A DNA stretch of 64,000 bases from Actinomycetes bacterium (GTDB taxonomy: Bacteria > Actinomycetota > Coriobacteriia > Anaerosomatales > Anaerosomataceae), in NCBI GenBank assembly GCA_022839745.1, contig JALHJB010000001.1, positions 114,100 through 178,099 on the forward strand. Direction: 5' to 3'. A program made the translations under genes and the position numbers. Positions within the stretch are counted from its first letter, which is position 1. The number at the start of each line of letters is the position of its first letter. The notes under the pieces are model-generated. The model was not told where the DNA came from. It saw only the letters and a program-made list of their open reading frames with translations, and ran no database searches. Shown piece after piece: positions 28,654 to 38,548 of the stretch.

Positions 28654-29403
28654 ATGGCCTCCCGGCGTGTGCGGGCGCTCTCGCTCAAGAAGACCAAGCT
28701 CGGTGAGACCGACCTGATCGTGACGTTCCTCGCAGAGGACGGCTGTCAGGTGCGCGCGGTGGCCAAGGGCGCGCGCAAGCCGGGTTCACGCCTTGGCGGA
28801 CGCGTGGAGCCGTTCGTGGTGGCTGATCTTCTCGTGCACGAAGGCCGGTCGCTCGACACCATCAGCGATGTGGAGATCGCGACCGCGCACGCCGGTATCC
28901 GCGCCGACTACGACCGCACCACCGCGGCGTCGGTGGTGGCCGACTTCCTGGACAAGACCTCGGTGGAGTGCCAGACCGAAGACCGGTTGTTCGGGCTTGC
29001 GTGCGCCACGCTCGATGCCATGGAGACCGCCGAAGGGTCCGCGCTCCCGGCGCTCGTGGTGGCGTTCCTGCTCAAGGGCATCGCGATGCATGGGTATCGT
29101 CCGCAGTTCGGCGTGTGCGCGTCGTGCGGCGGCGAGGCGGGCGCCACCAGCGGATACTCGCTGGAGGATGCGGGGCCGGTCTGCGAGCTGTGTGGCGCGC
29201 ACGCACACGGCACGGTGGTCGCGTCGCCCGAGGTCCGCGGCGTGCTTGCGGCGTTCATGCAGGCGCGGATGACCGAGGTGCCGGTGATGGATGTGCCGCC
29301 CCGCCTGTTGGCCGAGGCGTTCGCGCTCACGCGGCGGCTCGTGGGGTACCACGTGCCCGCTCGTCTGAAGGCGCTCGAGATGTACGCGGCGCCGATGGTG
29401 TAG
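28654..29403 (+). CDS. recO: DNA repair protein RecO
   Basis: 249 residues. An N-terminal OB fold (MASRRVRALSLKKTKLGETDLIVTFL), a helical domain and a zinc site CASC...CELC (about 152-190). RecO with RecR loads RecA on SSB-coated single-stranded DNA. era and recO are often neighbours in Gram-positives. It ends 5 bases from the convergent exopolyphosphatase gene, with no hairpin between them. Confidence 0.94.
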   Translation: MASRRVRALSLKKTKLGETDLIVTFLAEDGCQVRAVAKGARKPGSRLGGRVEPFVVADLLVHEGRSLDTISDVEIATAHAGIRADYDRTTAASVVADFLDKTSVECQTEDRLFGLACATLDAMETAEGSALPALVVAFLLKGIAMHGYRPQFGVCASCGGEAGATSGYSLEDAGPVCELCGAHAHGTVVASPEVRGVLAAFMQARMTEVPVMDVPPRLLAEAFALTRRLVGYHVPARLKALEMYAAPMV

Positions 29404-29408
29404 CCCCG

Positions 29409-30368
29409 CTAGAGCGCAGGCGGTTCGTCTGTGCCGACGCCGCGGGCCACCATCTCGAGCAGGAGCGCTTCGCGGATGCCCTTGCGGTTGGCGGTGATGG
29501 TGCGCGTGCCGAGCAGCTCGAAGAGCTCGAGCATCACGAGCGAGCCGCCAAGCACCGACTGGGCGCGGTAAGCGGGGATCCCCGGAATGCGGCCCCGCTC
29601 GGGGAGCGTGCACGCCGCAACCTGTGAGACCACCTCCGTGATCTCCTCGATCGAGGCGCTCGTGCCGTGGATGTCGAGCGGGTCCTCGCCCCGGCATGCC
29701 GCGGCGGCCCCGATGAGCGAGGTGATCGTGCCACCGCTGCATACCGCACGCGGCACCGGTGCGGGCCGATCACCCAGCGACGCGGCGAGTTCTCCCCGGA
29801 CCGACGAACGCACCCGTTCGAGGATGTCTGCGGGTGGCGGGTCGTCGCTTTGGGGGAGGCGGTTGGAGGCGACCATCGCGCCCAGCGGGAACGAGGCCGA
29901 GATCTCAGGCACGCTGTCGCGGCGGACGACCACCTCAAGCGAGCCGCCCCCGATGTCGGCGATACAGACCGGGTCGGGGAGGTCGAACGTGGCAACGGCG
30001 CTTGCGAGCGCGAGCTCCGCCTCTCGGGCGCCGTCGATGATCTCGACGAACAGACCGGTCTCGCAGAGCACCCGCTCGACAAAGGAGTTCCCGTTGCGCG
30101 CGCCGCGCACAGCGGCGGTGGCGATAGCCCTGACGTGCCCGGCGCCAAAGGAACGCGCCAGGTCACGGAACCGGAGGATGGCGGCGAGCGAGTCGTCCAT
30201 GCGGTCGGCCGCCAGCACGCCGGTGGCCACGAGGCCCCGGCCGAGTTGCGTCTGGATGCGCTCGTCGGCGAGCACGACGAGCATGTCTGGCGAGCGCACC
30301 TCGGCCACGGTGCACCGGATGGCGTTGGACCCGATGTCGATCACGGCGATGCGGTTCACGGGGCGCAT
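29409..30368 (-). CDS. Ppx/GppA family phosphatase
   Basis: 319 residues, the length of single-domain Ppx/GppA enzymes. The ASKHA-fold phosphate loops are visible in VIDIGSNAIRC and CIADIGGGSLEVVV. Members hydrolyse terminal phosphate from polyphosphate or from pppGpp; the two cannot be told apart here. Start ATG 30368 (MRPVNRIAVIDIGSN) matches the family. It diverges from glyQ. Confidence 0.88.
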   Translation of the reverse strand: MRPVNRIAVIDIGSNAIRCTVAEVRSPDMLVVLADERIQTQLGRGLVATGVLAADRMDDSLAAILRFRDLARSFGAGHVRAIATAAVRGARNGNSFVERVLCETGLFVEIIDGAREAELALASAVATFDLPDPVCIADIGGGSLEVVVRRDSVPEISASFPLGAMVASNRLPQSDDPPPADILERVRSSVRGELAASLGDRPAPVPRAVCSGGTITSLIGAAAACRGEDPLDIHGTSASIEEITEVVSQVAACTLPERGRIPGIPAYRAQSVLGGSLVMLELFELLGTRTITANRKGIREALLLEMVARGVGTDEPPAL

Positions 30369-30401
30369 CTGTTTCCACTGAATCGCGCTTATGGTGAACC
30401 T

Positions 30402-30430
30402 AGTGTAGACCCGCGCACTGACACGGTGAA
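30402..30430 (-). promoter_or_regulatory. promoter for the Ppx/GppA gene
   Basis: On the minus strand TTCACC (30430-30425), 17 bases, then TACACT (30407-30402), 34 bases upstream of the start codon. On the plus strand another TACACT at 30447-30452 may be the glyQ -10 box but lacks a clear -35 box. Confidence 0.5.
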
Positions 30431-30493
30431 GCGGGTATCGCTGGTGTACACTGTCTGCCACGTTGGCGTCTCACTGACGGACTCACCGAAACG

Positions 30494-31446
<953 letters not shown>

Positions 31447-31450
<4 letters not shown>

Positions 31451-33516
31451 GCCGCACCCTGCTCTTTGAGATTGGCGTGGAGGAGATCCCCTCGGCACCG
31501 CTGTACAACGCGGTCACGCAGCTCAAGACGCGCACCATGGCCGCCCTCGAGAGCGCCCGGCTCGGGTACGACACCGTTGAGACCTACGGGTCGCCCCGGC
31601 GCCTCGCGCTCGTGGTGACCGGCCTGGCCGCACGCCAGGACGACCTCTCCCTCACTGTGAAGGGCCCTGCCGTGAAGGCCGCGTTCGACGCCGACGGCAA
31701 CCCCACCAAGGCCGCCGAGGGCTTCGCCCGCAGCCGTGGCATCGCGGTGGAGGACCTCAAGCGCGGGGAGATCGACGGCGGCGAGTACGTGCTCGCGCAC
31801 GTGGAGGAGACGGGGCGCGCGGCCATCGAGGTGCTCCCGGAGCTGCTCGCCACGCTCGCCGGCGCGATCGACTGGCCCAAGGCGCAGCGGTGGGGAAGCG
31901 GCACCACGCGGTTCATCCGCCCCGTGCGCTGGTTGGTGGCGCTGCTCGACGGCGACATCGTACCGGTGCGCTTTGCGGGCCTGGAGGCCGGCCGCACCAC
32001 GATGGGGCACCGGTTCCTGTCCGGCCCCATCGAGATCGCGCACGCGTCGGAGTACCTCGACGCCATGTGTCGCGGCCACGTGCTTGTGGACGCGGAGGAG
32101 CGTGCCGAGTCCATCCGGCGTCAGATCGATGAAGCCGCAGCGTCCCTCAACGCGCGTGCAGTGGTGCCCGAGAAGACGTTCGCCGAGGTCGTGAACCTCG
32201 TGGAGTTCCCCACCGTGGGCATCGGCCGCTTCGACGAGCGGTTCTTGCGCGTGCCCCGGGAGATCGTCGAGGAGGCCATGGAGAGCCACCAGCGGTACTT
32301 CCCGCTGGAGACCGCGGATGGCGCGCTGCTCGACCGCTTCCTCGTGGTGCACAACGGCGACCCGGCCCGCACGGGGGCGATCGTGACCGGACACGAGCGC
32401 GTGATCCGCGCACGTCTGGCCGACGCGGCGTTCTTCGTGGAGGAGGACCTCGCGCACCCGCTCGAGGAGTACGTGCGCCGGCTCGATACCATCGTGTTCC
32501 ACGAGAAGCTCGGGTCGGTGGGCGCCAAGGTCGAGCGCATCGAAGAGCTCACGCGTGCACTGGCCGAGGCGATCGATGCGCCGGCCGACGAGGGCGCGTA
32601 CGCCGTTCGTGCCGCGCACCTGGCCAAGGCCGATCTCGTGACGCACGCGGTCATCGAGTTCACCTCGCTCCAGGGCGTGATGGGCATGCGCTACGCTCAA
32701 GCCGCCGGCGAGGCCGAGGGTGTTGCCGAGGCGATCGTGGACCACTACCGTCCGCGCCACGCTGGCGACGAGCTGCCGCGCTCGCTTGCGGGCAAGCTCG
32801 TGTCCATCGCCGACAAGCTCGACACCATCGTGGGCATCTTCGCCATCGGACAGGGCCCCACCGGCTCCGCCGACCCCTACGCGCTCCGGCGCTCGGCCAT
32901 CGGCATCCTCACCATGATGGTGGACGGGGGCGTACGGTTCGACCTGGACCGAGGCATCGGCGCCGCGCTCGAGGGCTACGCCGAGGCGCTGCCGTCGCTC
33001 GACCCCAACGCGGTGGGCGCCACTGTGAAGGCGTTCTTCGACGGCCGTTTGGCCGTGATGCTCAAGGACCGCGGCTTCACGTACGACGAGGTGGACGCGG
33101 TCATGGCGGTCACCTCGGCGGATCCCGCCGATACGCTCCGGCGTATCACCGCGCTGGCGGCGTTCCGCCGCACCGAGGCCGGTGCCGACCTCTCGGTGGC
33201 GTTCCGCCGCGCGGCGAACCTCGCCGATCCGGCCGCTGGCACGGTCACCGATCCGCTGCTCATGGGCGCCGAGGAGGGCGCGCTCGACCGCGCGCTCGTG
33301 ATCGCGTCAGAACGCGTGGGCGCTCTCATGGCATCGCGCGACTACGACGCGGCGCTCGCCGGACTTGCGGACCTCCGCGCGCCAGTGGACGCGTTCTTCG
33401 AGTCCGTGCTCGTCATGGACAAGGACGAAGCGCTGCGCCGCAACCGCCTTGCGCTCTTGAACCGCCTCGGCAGCCTGTTCAACGGGTTCGCCGACTTCGG
33501 GAAGCTCGCTGGGTAG
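31447..33516 (+). CDS. glyS: glycyl-tRNA synthetase beta subunit
   Basis: 689 residues, normal for GlyS, starting MSRTLLFEIGVEEIPSAPL. It includes the central HD-like region and the C-terminal anticodon-binding domain (FFDGRLAVMLKDRGFTYDEVDAV...FFESVLVM). It binds tRNA-Gly and is needed for aminoacylation by GlyQ. The overlapping start indicates translational coupling. Confidence 0.97.
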
Positions 33517-33518
33517 CG

Positions 33519-34337
33519 ATGGACGGGCGCCCGCTTGCCATTCACGTGGTCTCCGACTCGCTTGGCGAGACGGGGGAGACCGTCGCGCTCGCGGCGGTCT
33601 CGCAGTTCGCACCCAACACGTTCCGCATCGAGCGGCTGCCCAAGATCGAGACGGCCGTCGAGCTGCGGGAGACGGTGCGGGCGCACTGCGGACATGACTG
33701 CATCTTCTTCTACACGCTCGTCGACCGTGAGCTGCGCACCGAGATGGAGCGCCTGGTGGCATCGGGCGTGGTGGGGGCCGATCTGCTCGGCCCCGCGCTC
33801 GATCTGCTCGCGCACGTGACGGGTACGCGCCCGAGCGGCGAGGTGGGCCGCATCCGGCGCACCGACGAGGGCTACTTCGACCGCATCGAGGCGATGGAGT
33901 TCGCCGTCAAGCACGACGACGGGCGCAACCCCGAGGAGCTCGCCGATGCCGACATCGTGATCCTCGGCGTGTCGCGCACGTCCAAGACGCCGATCTCGAT
34001 GTATCTCGCGTTCAAGGGGTGGCGTGTGGCCAACGTGCCGCTCGCACCGGGGGTGGAGCCGCCGAAGGAGCTCTTCGGGCTCGACCCGCGGAAGATGTTC
34101 GGGCTGGTGACCAGCGCCGACGTGCTGCTCGCGATCCGTCGCGAGCGGATGAGGGAGCTCGGCGGGTATGTGCCGGGCTACGCCGAGCGCGAGGCGGTGG
34201 AGGCCGAGCTCGCCGAGGCCCGTGCGCTCATGCGCCGTCTCGGCTGCCTGGTGGTGCATACGGACAATCGCGCCGTGGAGGAGTCCGCGCAGGAGATCCT
34301 GCGCCACCTCGGCGCTGTCGTGGAAGTGGCGGACTAG
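33519..34337 (+). CDS. pyruvate, phosphate dikinase regulatory protein (kinase/pyrophosphorylase)
   Basis: 272 residues of the DUF299 family, with P-loop GVSRTSKTP (about 149-157) and the conserved DSLGETGETV-type N-terminus. Members inactivate PPDK by ADP-dependent phosphorylation of a threonine and reactivate it by Pi-dependent pyrophosphorolysis. The target gene ppdK lies 116 bases downstream, strongly supporting this role over PEP synthase regulation. It starts 2 bases after glyS. Confidence 0.93.
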   Translation: MDGRPLAIHVVSDSLGETGETVALAAVSQFAPNTFRIERLPKIETAVELRETVRAHCGHDCIFFYTLVDRELRTEMERLVASGVVGADLLGPALDLLAHVTGTRPSGEVGRIRRTDEGYFDRIEAMEFAVKHDDGRNPEELADADIVILGVSRTSKTPISMYLAFKGWRVANVPLAPGVEPPKELFGLDPRKMFGLVTSADVLLAIRRERMRELGGYVPGYAEREAVEAELAEARALMRRLGCLVVHTDNRAVEESAQEILRHLGAVVEVAD

Positions 34338-34453
34338 AGGCGCGCGTCACACGGCTGCTGCCGCGTGACACAGCTTATGCACGGGACAGTGCGCGCATCC
34401 GGTACGCTATGATGGTCAACGTCGTAGGGGTCCGAGGAAAGCGAGGGAGCGAG

Positions 34454-37171
34454 TTGGCTGACACGAAGCGTATCTACGCATTCGGCGGAGGTCAGACCGA
34501 AGGTGACAAGAGCATGAAGTTCATCCTCGGTGGCAAGGGCGCCAATCTGGCCGAGATGGCCAACATGGGACTCCCGGTCCCGCCGGGATTCACGATCACG
34601 TGCCAGACCTGCATGGAGTACTACCGTGCAACGCCTCCCGCGTTTCCCGCGGGCCTCACGGACGATATCGCGGCTCATGTGGCGAACCTCGAAGCGAAGA
34701 TGGGCAAGAAGCTTGGCGACGAGAGCGATCCGCTGCTCGTGTCGGTGCGCTCCGGGTCCGCGTTCTCGATGCCGGGCATGATGGACACGGTCCTCAACCT
34801 CGGTCTGAACGATCGCTCGGTCCAGGGGCTGATCGCCAAAAGCGGCAACGAGCGGTTCGCCTGGGACAGCTACCGCCGCTTCATCCAGATGTTCAGCAAG
34901 GTCGTGCTCGGTGTGGAAGGCGACGAGTTCGAGAACGCCATCACAAAGATGAAGCACGACCGCGGCGTGACCGAGGACACGGAGCTCTCCGCCGAGGACA
35001 TGCGCACGCTGGTGGACGTGTTCAAGTCCATCGTTGCCGAGCAGGTGCCCGCCGACGAGTTCCCGCAGCTCGTGGTCGACGGCAAGGTCGCCTTCCCGCA
35101 GGACGTGACGCTGCAGCTGCACCTCGCCATCGAGGCCGTGTTCCGCAGCTGGAACAACCGTCGCGCGATCGACTACCGCCGCATGGAGAAGATATCCGAC
35201 GACCTCGGCACTGCCGTGAACGTGCAGGCGATGGTGTTCGGCAACATGGGCGAGACCTCCGGCACCGGCGTGGGCTTCACGCGCAACGCCGCCGACGGCA
35301 CCAAGGAGTACTACGGCGACTTCCTCACTAACGCGCAGGGCGAGGACGTGGTGGCCGGCATCCGCAAGACCCGTCCGATCGCCGAGCTCGCCGACGTGCT
35401 TCCCGAGGCCGCCAAGGAGCTCTACGAGGTCTTCGAGATCCTCGAGCAGGCGTATCGCGACATGTGCGACATCGAGTTCACCATCCAGGAGGGCAAGCTC
35501 TGGATGCTCCAGACCCGCGTGGGCAAGCGTACCGCCCGCGCCGCGCTCAAGATCGCGGTGGACATGGTGGCCGAGGGCATGATCACCCGCGAGGAGGCCG
35601 TGCTGCGCATCAACCCGGCGCACCTCGACCAGCTCATGCACCCGCAGTTCGACACCACCGTCACCTACGACGTGCTCGCCAAGGGCCTGAACGCCAGTCC
35701 CGGCGCGGCCGTGGGCGAGGTCGTGTTCACCGCCGACGACGCCGAGGCGGCAGCCGCCCAGGGTCGCAAGGTCATCCTCGTGCGCTGGGAGACCAACCCC
35801 GACGACCTCCACGGCATGGTGGCGGCGCAGGGCATCCTCACCAGCCACGGCGGCAAGACCAGCCACGCGGCGGTCATCGCCCGCGGCATGGGCAAGCCCG
35901 CCGTCTGCGGCGCCGAGGCGCTCAAGATCGACATGAAGGCCAAGCAGGCCGTGGTCACCGGCAAGGACGTCGTCCTCAAGGAGGGCGACATCGTCTCGAT
36001 CGACGGCACCACCGGTATCGTGGTCCTTGGCGAGGTGGCGCTCGTCCAGCCCGAGATGACCGGCGACATCGACACCATCCTCGGCTGGGCCGACGAGTTC
36101 CGCACCCTCGGTGTGCGCGCCAACGCCGACACGCCGGAAGACGCCGCGCTCGGTCGCTCGTTCGGCGCGGCCGGCATCGGCCTCACCCGTACCGAGCACA
36201 TGTTCCTCGGCGAGCGCAAGGACATCATCCAGGACTTCATCCTCGCCGACTCGCCCGCCGTGCAGCAGGCTGCGCTCGACAAGCTGCTCGACGTGCAGAC
36301 CGCCGACTTCCTCGGCATCTTCTCGGCGATGGACGGGCTGCCGGTCACGGTGCGCCTGCTCGACCCGCCGCTCCACGAGTTCCTCGATTCGCCGCGCGAA
36401 CTTGAGGTCGAGATCGTGCGCGAGGAGTGCAACGGCGCGCCTGCTGAGAAACTCGCCGCCAAGCGGCGCCTGCTCTCGCAGGTCGACGCGATGTCCGAGG
36501 CCAACCCGATGCTCGGACTGCGCGGCTGCCGCCTCGGCATCATGCACCCGGAGCTCTATGCGCTGCAGGTGGAGGCCATCACGCGCGCCACGTGCGAGCT
36601 CAAGCGCCAGGGCAAGGACCCGCGCCCCGAGATCATGATCCCGCTCGTGAGCGTGAAGGCCGAGCTGGCCATCCTGCGCGCCGAGACGCAGGCAGTGGTC
36701 GACCGCGTGTCGGCCGAGGCCGGCGTGGAGGTGTCGATCCCGATCGGCACCATGATCGAGCTGCCGCGCGCCGCGGTGTGCGCCGACGAGATCGCCGAGG
36801 TCGCCGACTTCTTCAGCTTTGGCACCAACGACCTCACGCAGACCACGTTCGGCTTCAGCCGTGACGACATCGAGAGCAAGTTCCTGCCCAAGTACCTCGA
36901 GCGCAAGGTGCTTCCTCGCAACCCGTTCGAGACCATCGACGATGGCGTGGCCCAGCTGGTGGCTATCGGCTGCGAGCGTGGCCGTGCCACCAACCCCACG
37001 CTCAAGCTCGGCGTGTGTGGCGAGCACGGCGGCGATCCGGAGAGCGTGCACACCTTCTTCGGCATCGGGCTCGACTACGTGAGCTGCTCGCCGTACCGCG
37101 TGCCGCTCGCGCGTCTTGCCGCGGCGCAGGCGTCGCTTTCCGAGAAGGCGACCGCCTCGGACAACCGCTAG
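34454..37171 (+). CDS. ppdK: pyruvate, phosphate dikinase
   Basis: 905 residues from TTG 34454, preceded by GAGGGAGCGAG; normal length is 870-900. It interconverts pyruvate + ATP + Pi and PEP + AMP + PPi. The N-terminal ATP-grasp part has GGKGANLAEMANMG. The swivelling His domain has GGKTSHAAVIARGMG, with the phosphorylated His and the regulatory Thr. The C-terminal PEP/pyruvate barrel has the catalytic Cys in GVCGEHGGDP. An earlier ATG at 34409 is in frame but poorly placed. It pairs with the upstream regulator and with HppA as PPi-handling enzymes. Confidence 0.97.
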   Translation: MADTKRIYAFGGGQTEGDKSMKFILGGKGANLAEMANMGLPVPPGFTITCQTCMEYYRATPPAFPAGLTDDIAAHVANLEAKMGKKLGDESDPLLVSVRSGSAFSMPGMMDTVLNLGLNDRSVQGLIAKSGNERFAWDSYRRFIQMFSKVVLGVEGDEFENAITKMKHDRGVTEDTELSAEDMRTLVDVFKSIVAEQVPADEFPQLVVDGKVAFPQDVTLQLHLAIEAVFRSWNNRRAIDYRRMEKISDDLGTAVNVQAMVFGNMGETSGTGVGFTRNAADGTKEYYGDFLTNAQGEDVVAGIRKTRPIAELADVLPEAAKELYEVFEILEQAYRDMCDIEFTIQEGKLWMLQTRVGKRTARAALKIAVDMVAEGMITREEAVLRINPAHLDQLMHPQFDTTVTYDVLAKGLNASPGAAVGEVVFTADDAEAAAAQGRKVILVRWETNPDDLHGMVAAQGILTSHGGKTSHAAVIARGMGKPAVCGAEALKIDMKAKQAVVTGKDVVLKEGDIVSIDGTTGIVVLGEVALVQPEMTGDIDTILGWADEFRTLGVRANADTPEDAALGRSFGAAGIGLTRTEHMFLGERKDIIQDFILADSPAVQQAALDKLLDVQTADFLGIFSAMDGLPVTVRLLDPPLHEFLDSPRELEVEIVREECNGAPAEKLAAKRRLLSQVDAMSEANPMLGLRGCRLGIMHPELYALQVEAITRATCELKRQGKDPRPEIMIPLVSVKAELAILRAETQAVVDRVSAEAGVEVSIPIGTMIELPRAAVCADEIAEVADFFSFGTNDLTQTTFGFSRDDIESKFLPKYLERKVLPRNPFETIDDGVAQLVAIGCERGRATNPTLKLGVCGEHGGDPESVHTFFGIGLDYVSCSPYRVPLARLAAAQASLSEKATASDNR

Positions 37172-37182
37172 GACCTCATCAC

Positions 37183-37212
37183 GGGGGGCGCCGGGTGCTC
37201 CCGGCGCCCTCC
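37183..37212 (+). terminator. terminator-like hairpin after ppdK
   Basis: A 13-bp G+C-rich stem (37183-37195 with 37200-37212, one G-T) around a TGCT loop, 12 bases after ppdK. No T tract follows, so termination may be partial and dgt could be read through. Confidence 0.6.
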
Positions 37213-37232
37213 GTGCATCGCAGGGAAGGGCC

Positions 37233-38276
37233 ATGGACGCGAGCAGCATCATCACACGTGAAGCGTATGAGGCCGCCGAGGCCGCACGGCTGTCGCCCCG
37301 CGCGGCGCTCTCCTTGGCCACACGGGGGCGCGAGCGGCCCACCGGGGCCGATCCCTACCGCACCGACTACCAGCGCGATCGCGATCGGATCCTGCACTGC
37401 AAGGCGTTCCGCCGCCTCTCGCACAAGACCCAGGTGTTCCTGGCGCCCGAGGGCGACCACTACCGTACGCGCCTCACGCACACGCTCGAGGTGGCGCAGA
37501 TCGCGCGCTCGATCGCGCGTGCACTCCGGCTGAACGAGGACCTCACCGAGGCCATAGCGCTCGGCCACGACCTGGGGCACACGCCGTTCGGGCACATCGG
37601 CGAGTCCGCGCTCTCAGACGCGCTGGCCGAGGCGCGCCACGCGCATCCCAACGCGCCGTATCCCTTCCGTCACAACCTGCAGAGCCTGCGCATCGTGGAG
37701 AACCTCGAGTACGAGGGCAAGGGGCTCAACCTCACCTGGGAGGTGCGCGACGGCATCCGCTGCCACACGGGCAAGAAGCGCGCGTCCACGCTCGAAGGGC
37801 AGATCGTGGCCATCGCCGACCGTGTGGCGTACGTGAACCACGACATCGACGACGCGATCCGTGGCGGCGTGATCACCGAAGACGACCTGCCTGAGGCGCC
37901 CGTGGCTGTGCTCGGCCACACCATCAACGAACGCATCACCACCATGGTGACGAGCCTGGTGGAGACCACAGCGGTGTCCGAGTCCGTGACGATGGGCGAG
38001 GGCGTGTACAAGGCGATGATGGACCTGCGTTCGTTCCTGTTCGACAACGTGTATCTCTCGCCCAACGCCAAGTCCGAGGAGCCCAAGGCGTACAACGTGG
38101 TGAAGACGCTGTTCGTGCACTATCTGGAGCACCCGGACGACCTGCCGCCCGACGAGCGGCCGGCATCCGCCGAGGATCTCGCCCAGGCGGTCACCGACTA
38201 CGTGTCGGGGATGACCGACCGGTTCGCGATCCGCACGTTCGAGCGGCTCATGATCCCGAGCCGCTGGAGGGTGTGA
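37233..38276 (+). CDS. dgt: deoxyguanosinetriphosphate triphosphohydrolase-like protein
   Basis: 347 residues. The HD metal site is in RTRLTHTLEVAQIARSIA and GHDLGHTPFGHIGE, with the N-terminal FRRLSHKTQVFL motif. Members remove triphosphate from dNTPs, controlling dNTP pools. ATG 37233 follows CAGGGAAGGG. Its usual neighbour dnaG lies two genes downstream, with hppA inserted between. Confidence 0.9.
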   Translation: MDASSIITREAYEAAEAARLSPRAALSLATRGRERPTGADPYRTDYQRDRDRILHCKAFRRLSHKTQVFLAPEGDHYRTRLTHTLEVAQIARSIARALRLNEDLTEAIALGHDLGHTPFGHIGESALSDALAEARHAHPNAPYPFRHNLQSLRIVENLEYEGKGLNLTWEVRDGIRCHTGKKRASTLEGQIVAIADRVAYVNHDIDDAIRGGVITEDDLPEAPVAVLGHTINERITTMVTSLVETTAVSESVTMGEGVYKAMMDLRSFLFDNVYLSPNAKSEEPKAYNVVKTLFVHYLEHPDDLPPDERPASAEDLAQAVTDYVSGMTDRFAIRTFERLMIPSRWRV

Positions 38277-38362
38277 CCCGCGCCGTGCGGCGCCCCGCAC
38301 TCGATGTGCTCAAGGGCGCGGCCATCGTGTTCGCGCCGGGCGAGTGGTGCTGTGCCGGGTGA
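38273..38362 (+). pseudogene. possible 29-codon remnant of a membrane acyltransferase gene
   Basis: A GTG overlapping the dgt stop opens a 29-codon frame reading RRPALDVLKGAAIVFAP. That resembles the first helix of polytopic acyltransferases, which often begin with an ALDxLKG motif. Nothing further of such a protein follows, so this is either a decayed stub or chance. The rest of the gap to 38440 shows no feature. Confidence 0.2.
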
Positions 38363-38443
38363 TGTGAAGCGGCGGGGTCAGGCGTTACCCGCACGCGCGG
38401 TTTCCCCGGCGGCGGACGATCGCGCTGAGCCGTAACCTGATTG

Positions 38444-38472
38444 TTGCCGCGCGATACCAGGTCGGCTATCAT
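38444..38472 (+). promoter_or_regulatory. promoter of hppA
   Basis: TTGCCG (38444-38449), a 17-base spacer, and TATCAT (38467-38472). The predicted leader to the ATG is about 70 bases and shows no recognisable riboswitch. Confidence 0.6.
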
Positions 38473-38548
38473 CGCCAGAGCGCCGAGGGGGCTCGCGAGG
38501 GGTCTCCTGGGCTGTTGCCGTAGTCACCACGAAGGGAGACGCACGTAC

